This document shows positions 61,264 to 64,000 of a stretch of DNA of 64,000 bases, in pieces. The notes below the pieces were generated by a model. The model ran no database searches, was not told where the DNA came from, and saw only the letters and a program-made list of their open reading frames with translations. Source of the stretch: Flexilinea sp. (GTDB lineage Bacteria; Chloroflexota; Anaerolineae; Anaerolineales; Anaerolineaceae); the NCBI GenBank assembly GCA_026645735.1, contig JAPKMT010000002.1:91530-155529 (forward strand). Reading direction: 5' to 3'. Every line of letters begins with the position of its first letter. Position 1 is the stretch's first letter. The position numbers and the translations under genes were made by a program.

Positions 61264-62747
61264 TGTCCACTCCTTTGGTTCTTCGTCTCAGAAAAAATAA
61301 ATTCTGAGCCAGGCCCATTTTTACTGATTTTTTCCGAAGAGAGATTCAATTCTCTTGTTAAAATCTCGACCACACGGATCATATCAAATCCCCCTTGACA
61401 ACGACCAGTTCCACACCATGTCCTGCGTTTGATCGCATCGTACGTACGTGCCGGAATGGGAGCATGGATTTCCGCAGCAATTTCCCCCTCGGTGACCATT
61501 TCACAACGACATACGATCCTTCCATATCGCGGATCCTGTGCGATCAGCTCGTTTCTTTCCTCATTTGTCAAATGCCTGAAACAAGGCCTCCTTTTTCGCC
61601 GGGGATTCCAGTATGGTTTTTCAATCATCTCGAATCCTGACTGCTCTAAAAGCAGGCAGATCCGTTCTGCGATGGCAGGAGAAGCGGATAATCCAGGAGA
61701 TTCAATCCCGGCACAATGGATCAAACCTTTGACCGTTTTATCAGATTCAATCAAAAAATCTCCGGAATAATCCACATCGGAATTTGTGCAAATTGCATTT
61801 CCGGAAGCACGTAATCCGGAAAAACTTGCGATGGTCCAGCGCAGATCTGCACCGGGAATTAATCGTTGCATTTGTTCTTCAAGATACCGTAAACCCGTAA
61901 CAGAGACCGCTTTATCCTCTTTACAGTCAACGAATTCGGATGTCGGTCCGACAATGGTATTGCCATGGGTCGTTTTGAAAAATAAAACTCCTTTTCCTTT
62001 TTCCGAAGGCACTGGGAAAAGAACCGTGTCGATTTGAAAACAGGCAGGATCAAAAACACAATATTCACCTCGTCGCGGATGAATCATAAATTCCGGATGG
62101 CTTCCCGCCTGATGCATTACTTCATCAGCATAGAGACCGGCTGCATTGATAACCCACTGGCAGCGAATATCCCCCCGGTCCGTCCGAATCCCAACAATTC
62201 TATGTTTCTCCACTAAAAATGACTCAAAACAAGTGTCGAATCGGAACATGACACCATTCATCTGTGCGTTTTCGGCAGCTGCTATCGTAACAGCAAATGT
62301 GTCACATATACCGGCGGTCGGGGCAAACAGTGCTCCACTTACTTCTGGATTGATATTTGGAATTCTTTTCCGAATTTCATCAACAGACAAGATTTTCAGT
62401 CCGGGTACGCCATTTTGTTCTCCCTGTCTTTTCAAGATTTGCAATTGCTGAAATTCATCCTCCCCTATCGCAGCAACATAATCACCGCACCGTTCGAAAT
62501 CAAAATCCAGTTCATCCGCAAGTTGATCCCACATCTCATTTCCACGGACATTTAAAGCTGCTTTTAATGTACCCGGAAGCGGATCATATCCGGCATGAAT
62601 CAGAGCTGAATTGGCAGAGGATGTTCCAGCACCAACATCAGATTCTTTTTCTATAACCAGTATGCGTAATTGGTAACGAGACAAAAAACGGGCAGTCAGG
62701 CAGCCCACAACACCTGCTCCGATGATAACTACATCATATGAATCCAT
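61257..62747 (-). CDS. GlpA-like FAD-dependent glycerol-3-phosphate dehydrogenase with BFD domain
   Basis: A 496-aa flavoprotein. The N-terminal DAO fold has VVIIGAGVVGCLTARFLSRYQ at 6-26 and SSANSALIHAGYDPLPGTLKA near 43-63. The C-terminal BFD-like [2Fe-2S] domain (about 410-465) supplies C-x-C...C-x4-C as IVCRCEMVTEGE and TWCGTGRCQGGF. This combination matches anaerobic GlpA, oxidising glycerol-3-phosphate to dihydroxyacetone phosphate. The substrate is inferred, since related DAO enzymes take other hydroxyacids. A GGAG site precedes the ATG. Operon with the oxidoreductase and DUF1667 genes. Confidence 0.87.
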   Translation of the reverse strand: MDSYDVVIIGAGVVGCLTARFLSRYQLRILVIEKESDVGAGTSSANSALIHAGYDPLPGTLKAALNVRGNEMWDQLADELDFDFERCGDYVAAIGEDEFQQLQILKRQGEQNGVPGLKILSVDEIRKRIPNINPEVSGALFAPTAGICDTFAVTIAAAENAQMNGVMFRFDTCFESFLVEKHRIVGIRTDRGDIRCQWVINAAGLYADEVMHQAGSHPEFMIHPRRGEYCVFDPACFQIDTVLFPVPSEKGKGVLFFKTTHGNTIVGPTSEFVDCKEDKAVSVTGLRYLEEQMQRLIPGADLRWTIASFSGLRASGNAICTNSDVDYSGDFLIESDKTVKGLIHCAGIESPGLSASPAIAERICLLLEQSGFEMIEKPYWNPRRKRRPCFRHLTNEERNELIAQDPRYGRIVCRCEMVTEGEIAAEIHAPIPARTYDAIKRRTWCGTGRCQGGFDMIRVVEILTRELNLSSEKISKNGPGSEFIFSETKNQRSGQC

Positions 62748-62835
62748 TCGATTACTCCAAAATCGTAGTGTTTTCCTCAGGATATATGCAGTCCATTCAA
62801 TTGATTATATCTTTTCCTCATAAGAATCAGCGATT

Positions 62836-62958
62836 CAGCAATTCCAAATATGAAAAGGAATAATTGTTATTGTGTTGTTGTTGCACAAAACGCAACAACA
62901 ACACAATAATAAAATCTCTCTTTTTTCTCAATAGGTTTTTCCGAATTTCGAATTGCTG
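62836..62958 (+). mobile_element. nested-palindrome MITE, full-length copy N
   Basis: A 123-bp copy upstream of the GlpA-like gene. The flanks are TCAGCGATT (62827-62835) and ACAGCGATT (62959-62967), 8/9 identical. The inner stem TTATTGTGTTGTTGTTGC pairs perfectly (18 bp) with GCAACAACAACACAATAA; the inner TTTTT/AAAAA of other copies is replaced by TTGTT/AACAA on both arms. Subfamily 2 spacer. Confidence 0.9.
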
Positions 62959-63056
62959 ACAGCGATTCGAAATTCGGGATATTTTGTTTGAGAGGATAAT
63001 GAAAATTTAAACTTGCTGCATAACCATAATCATCGTGGTTATGATTTTCATGTGAC

Positions 63057-63196
63057 AGAAGATTGTTTCGCCACTGTTTTGGCTCGTAATGACAAACTTC
63101 GTCCTTAAATGACTTACAATAACAGGATACACTACTGCAAGGCTTGCATCGCAATCTGTCATTGCGAGAAGGGCATAAGCCCGACGAAGCAATCTC
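63057..63196. repeat. second palindromic repeat family (GTCATTGCGAG...CGAAGCAATCTC type)
   Basis: GTCATTGCGAGAAGGGCATAA... and ...CGACGAAGCAATCTC at about 63158-63196, with an inverted, diverged partner AGATTGTTTCGCC...GGCTCGTAATGAC at 63058-63093. The GTCATTGCGAGNNN...CGAAGCAATC sequence recurs as an intergenic repeat in many unrelated bacterial genomes. Just left, CATAACCA...TGGTTATG (63021-63045) is an independent short hairpin. Confidence 0.65.
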
Positions 63197-63203
63197 TAAG
63201 TAA

Positions 63204-63245
63204 TAAAAAAAAAGGAGACACAATTATTTTCAAATTACGTCTCCA
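63204..63245 (-). terminator. terminator of the ferric-reductase-like gene
   Basis: On the minus strand GGAGAC...GTCTCC forms a 6-7-bp stem with a long AT-rich loop, followed by a run of ten T. It lies about 60 bp after the stop codon of the partial gene at the window end. Confidence 0.8.
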
Positions 63246-63304
63246 AATAAGCGTATTATTCAATTGTTATTAAAGAAAGAATCCGATCGATTCATGGCGA
63301 TTCA

Positions 63305-64000
63305 TCATGCCATATTGTAATATTCTTCCCAGATATTACCTTTCGGTATTCCCATTTCCTTCATCGATTTCTGTACAATTTCAAGCATCGGCGCCGGACC
63401 GCAAATAAAGACATCAAAGCGATCTTTGTTCTTTGGGAAATGACGTTTCAGAACATCGGTTGTGATGTATCCTTTTTCAAATTTTGGATCATCTGTCTGT
63501 TCCAGAACATGCACAACTTCTAAATTCATTTTTCTGGAAAGGTCCGTTAATTCTTGATAAAAACCGATATGTTCGATATCCCGACTCCCATAAAATAAGA
63601 CAACTTTACGTTTATCACCTTTTTCGGCCATTGTCCGAACGATACTCATGGCAGGAGCAATACCGATTCCGCCAGCGATGATAACAAAGCCTTCATCGCC
63701 AAGTTTGCTGAGGTCAAATGTACCAAAACCACCTTCAACATAGACTCTCTCGCCAACTTTCATATCCTTGATAGTGGATGTAAAATCACCCAGTTCGCGG
63801 ATTGCGAACTTGACAATCTTCTGGTTTACATCCGATGAAGCAATGGAGAATGGATGCTTCCGAAAAGCAAAAGGTGACCGGCGAACTGTAATCCAGGCGA
63901 TCTGACCTGCGCGATAAGCAACCGGTTTTTGTTTCTCGGTGCCGACAAATTCCAACGTAATTTCCGTGGTTGAATTGTTCATTACACGTACATCCACAAT
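63305..64000 (-). CDS. ferric-reductase-like FAD/NAD-binding oxidoreductase (partial, N-terminus outside window)
   Basis: The C-terminal 230 or so residues of a flavoprotein running off the right edge. The FAD-binding beta-barrel has RAGQIAWITVRRSPFAFRKHPFSIASS (HPFS is the FAD motif), the NAD(P) site is GGIGIAPAMSIVRTM, and CGPAPMLEIVQ lies near the end. The same arrangement follows a transmembrane haem-binding domain in ferric reductase/NADPH-oxidase-like proteins, so the missing part is probably that membrane domain. The in-frame ATG near the edge is unlikely to be the real start because the barrel begins immediately. Confidence 0.8.
   Translation of the reverse strand: MVDVRVMNNSTTEITLEFVGTEKQKPVAYRAGQIAWITVRRSPFAFRKHPFSIASSDVNQKIVKFAIRELGDFTSTIKDMKVGERVYVEGGFGTFDLSKLGDEGFVIIAGGIGIAPAMSIVRTMAEKGDKRKVVLFYGSRDIEHIGFYQELTDLSRKMNLEVVHVLEQTDDPKFEKGYITTDVLKRHFPKNKDRFDVFICGPAPMLEIVQKSMKEMGIPKGNIWEEYYNMA

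Noticed and set aside
1..64000. tRNA or rRNA genes
   Set aside because: No cloverleaf with a GTTCGAATC-type T-arm and CCA-end pattern was found on reading either strand; an exhaustive tRNAscan would be needed to exclude one.

Overview
The window looks like a chromosomal segment of a low-GC (about 40% by eye) anaerobic member of the Chloroflexota, most likely class Anaerolineae. This is inferred from gene content and style, not from a database match: secreted proteins with Thr/Pro-rich linkers, an Ig-like lipoprotein, a PP2C phosphatase fused to a formylglycine-generating-enzyme-type domain, a histidine-kinase-type 7TM membrane regulator, and a GlpA-like/oxidoreductase/DUF1667 trio typical of anaerobes. 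No rRNA or tRNA gene and no CRISPR array was seen.

Layout. 0.3-6.8 kb (minus strand): S41 protease, a small membrane protein, a HAD phosphatase, a corrinoid ABC importer (btuF-btuC-btuD) behind a cobalamin riboswitch, and a PHP-domain protein. 6.8-9.8 kb: accessory island with a decayed gene and an AbiE-type toxin-antitoxin pair whose promoter is bracketed by an inverted repeat. 10-16.8 kb (minus): guaA and xpt, then a tightly overlapping replication operon (DUF151 nuclease, dnaB, DnaD-like, and a DnaC-like loader with two AAA+ modules). 17.3-22.2 kb: an atypical response regulator, T-box-controlled serS facing argS across a bidirectional terminator, and rpsT. 22.8-36.8 kb: an unknown secreted protein, lgt, a CDP-alcohol phosphatidyltransferase, ftsK, a membrane-bound GAF-HTH protein, a GNAT protein, a P2A-type cation ATPase behind a yybP-ykoY (Mn2+) riboswitch, rluD-like and lspA. 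37.3-48.9 kb: a SIMPL-domain protein, the prfA-prmC-sua5-lipoprotein-MazG operon, a dihydroorotase-like protein with lplA, a DPM1-like glycosyltransferase, an L,D-transpeptidase and a fumarase/aspartase. 49-59.3 kb: a BspA-like repeat protein, gmk, rhomboid, a penicillin-binding-protein homologue that has lost its catalytic motifs, panE, fmt and the PP2C-FGE fusion. 59.6-64 kb: the DUF1667/oxidoreductase/GlpA-like operon and the C-terminal part of a ferric-reductase-like flavoprotein cut by the window edge.

The most striking feature is a family of about 123-bp nested palindromes in intergenic spaces across the whole window. Each has outer inverted repeats (CAGCAATTCGAAATATG ... CATATTTCGAATTGCTG) around an inner hairpin of up to 23 bp. 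Several copies are flanked by perfect or near-perfect 9-bp direct repeats, so they behave as non-autonomous transposable elements (MITEs). The inner stem differs in sequence between copies, yet the changes are compensated on the opposite arm. Other copies have lost the hairpin and kept only the outer repeats. No transposase that could move them is present in the window.
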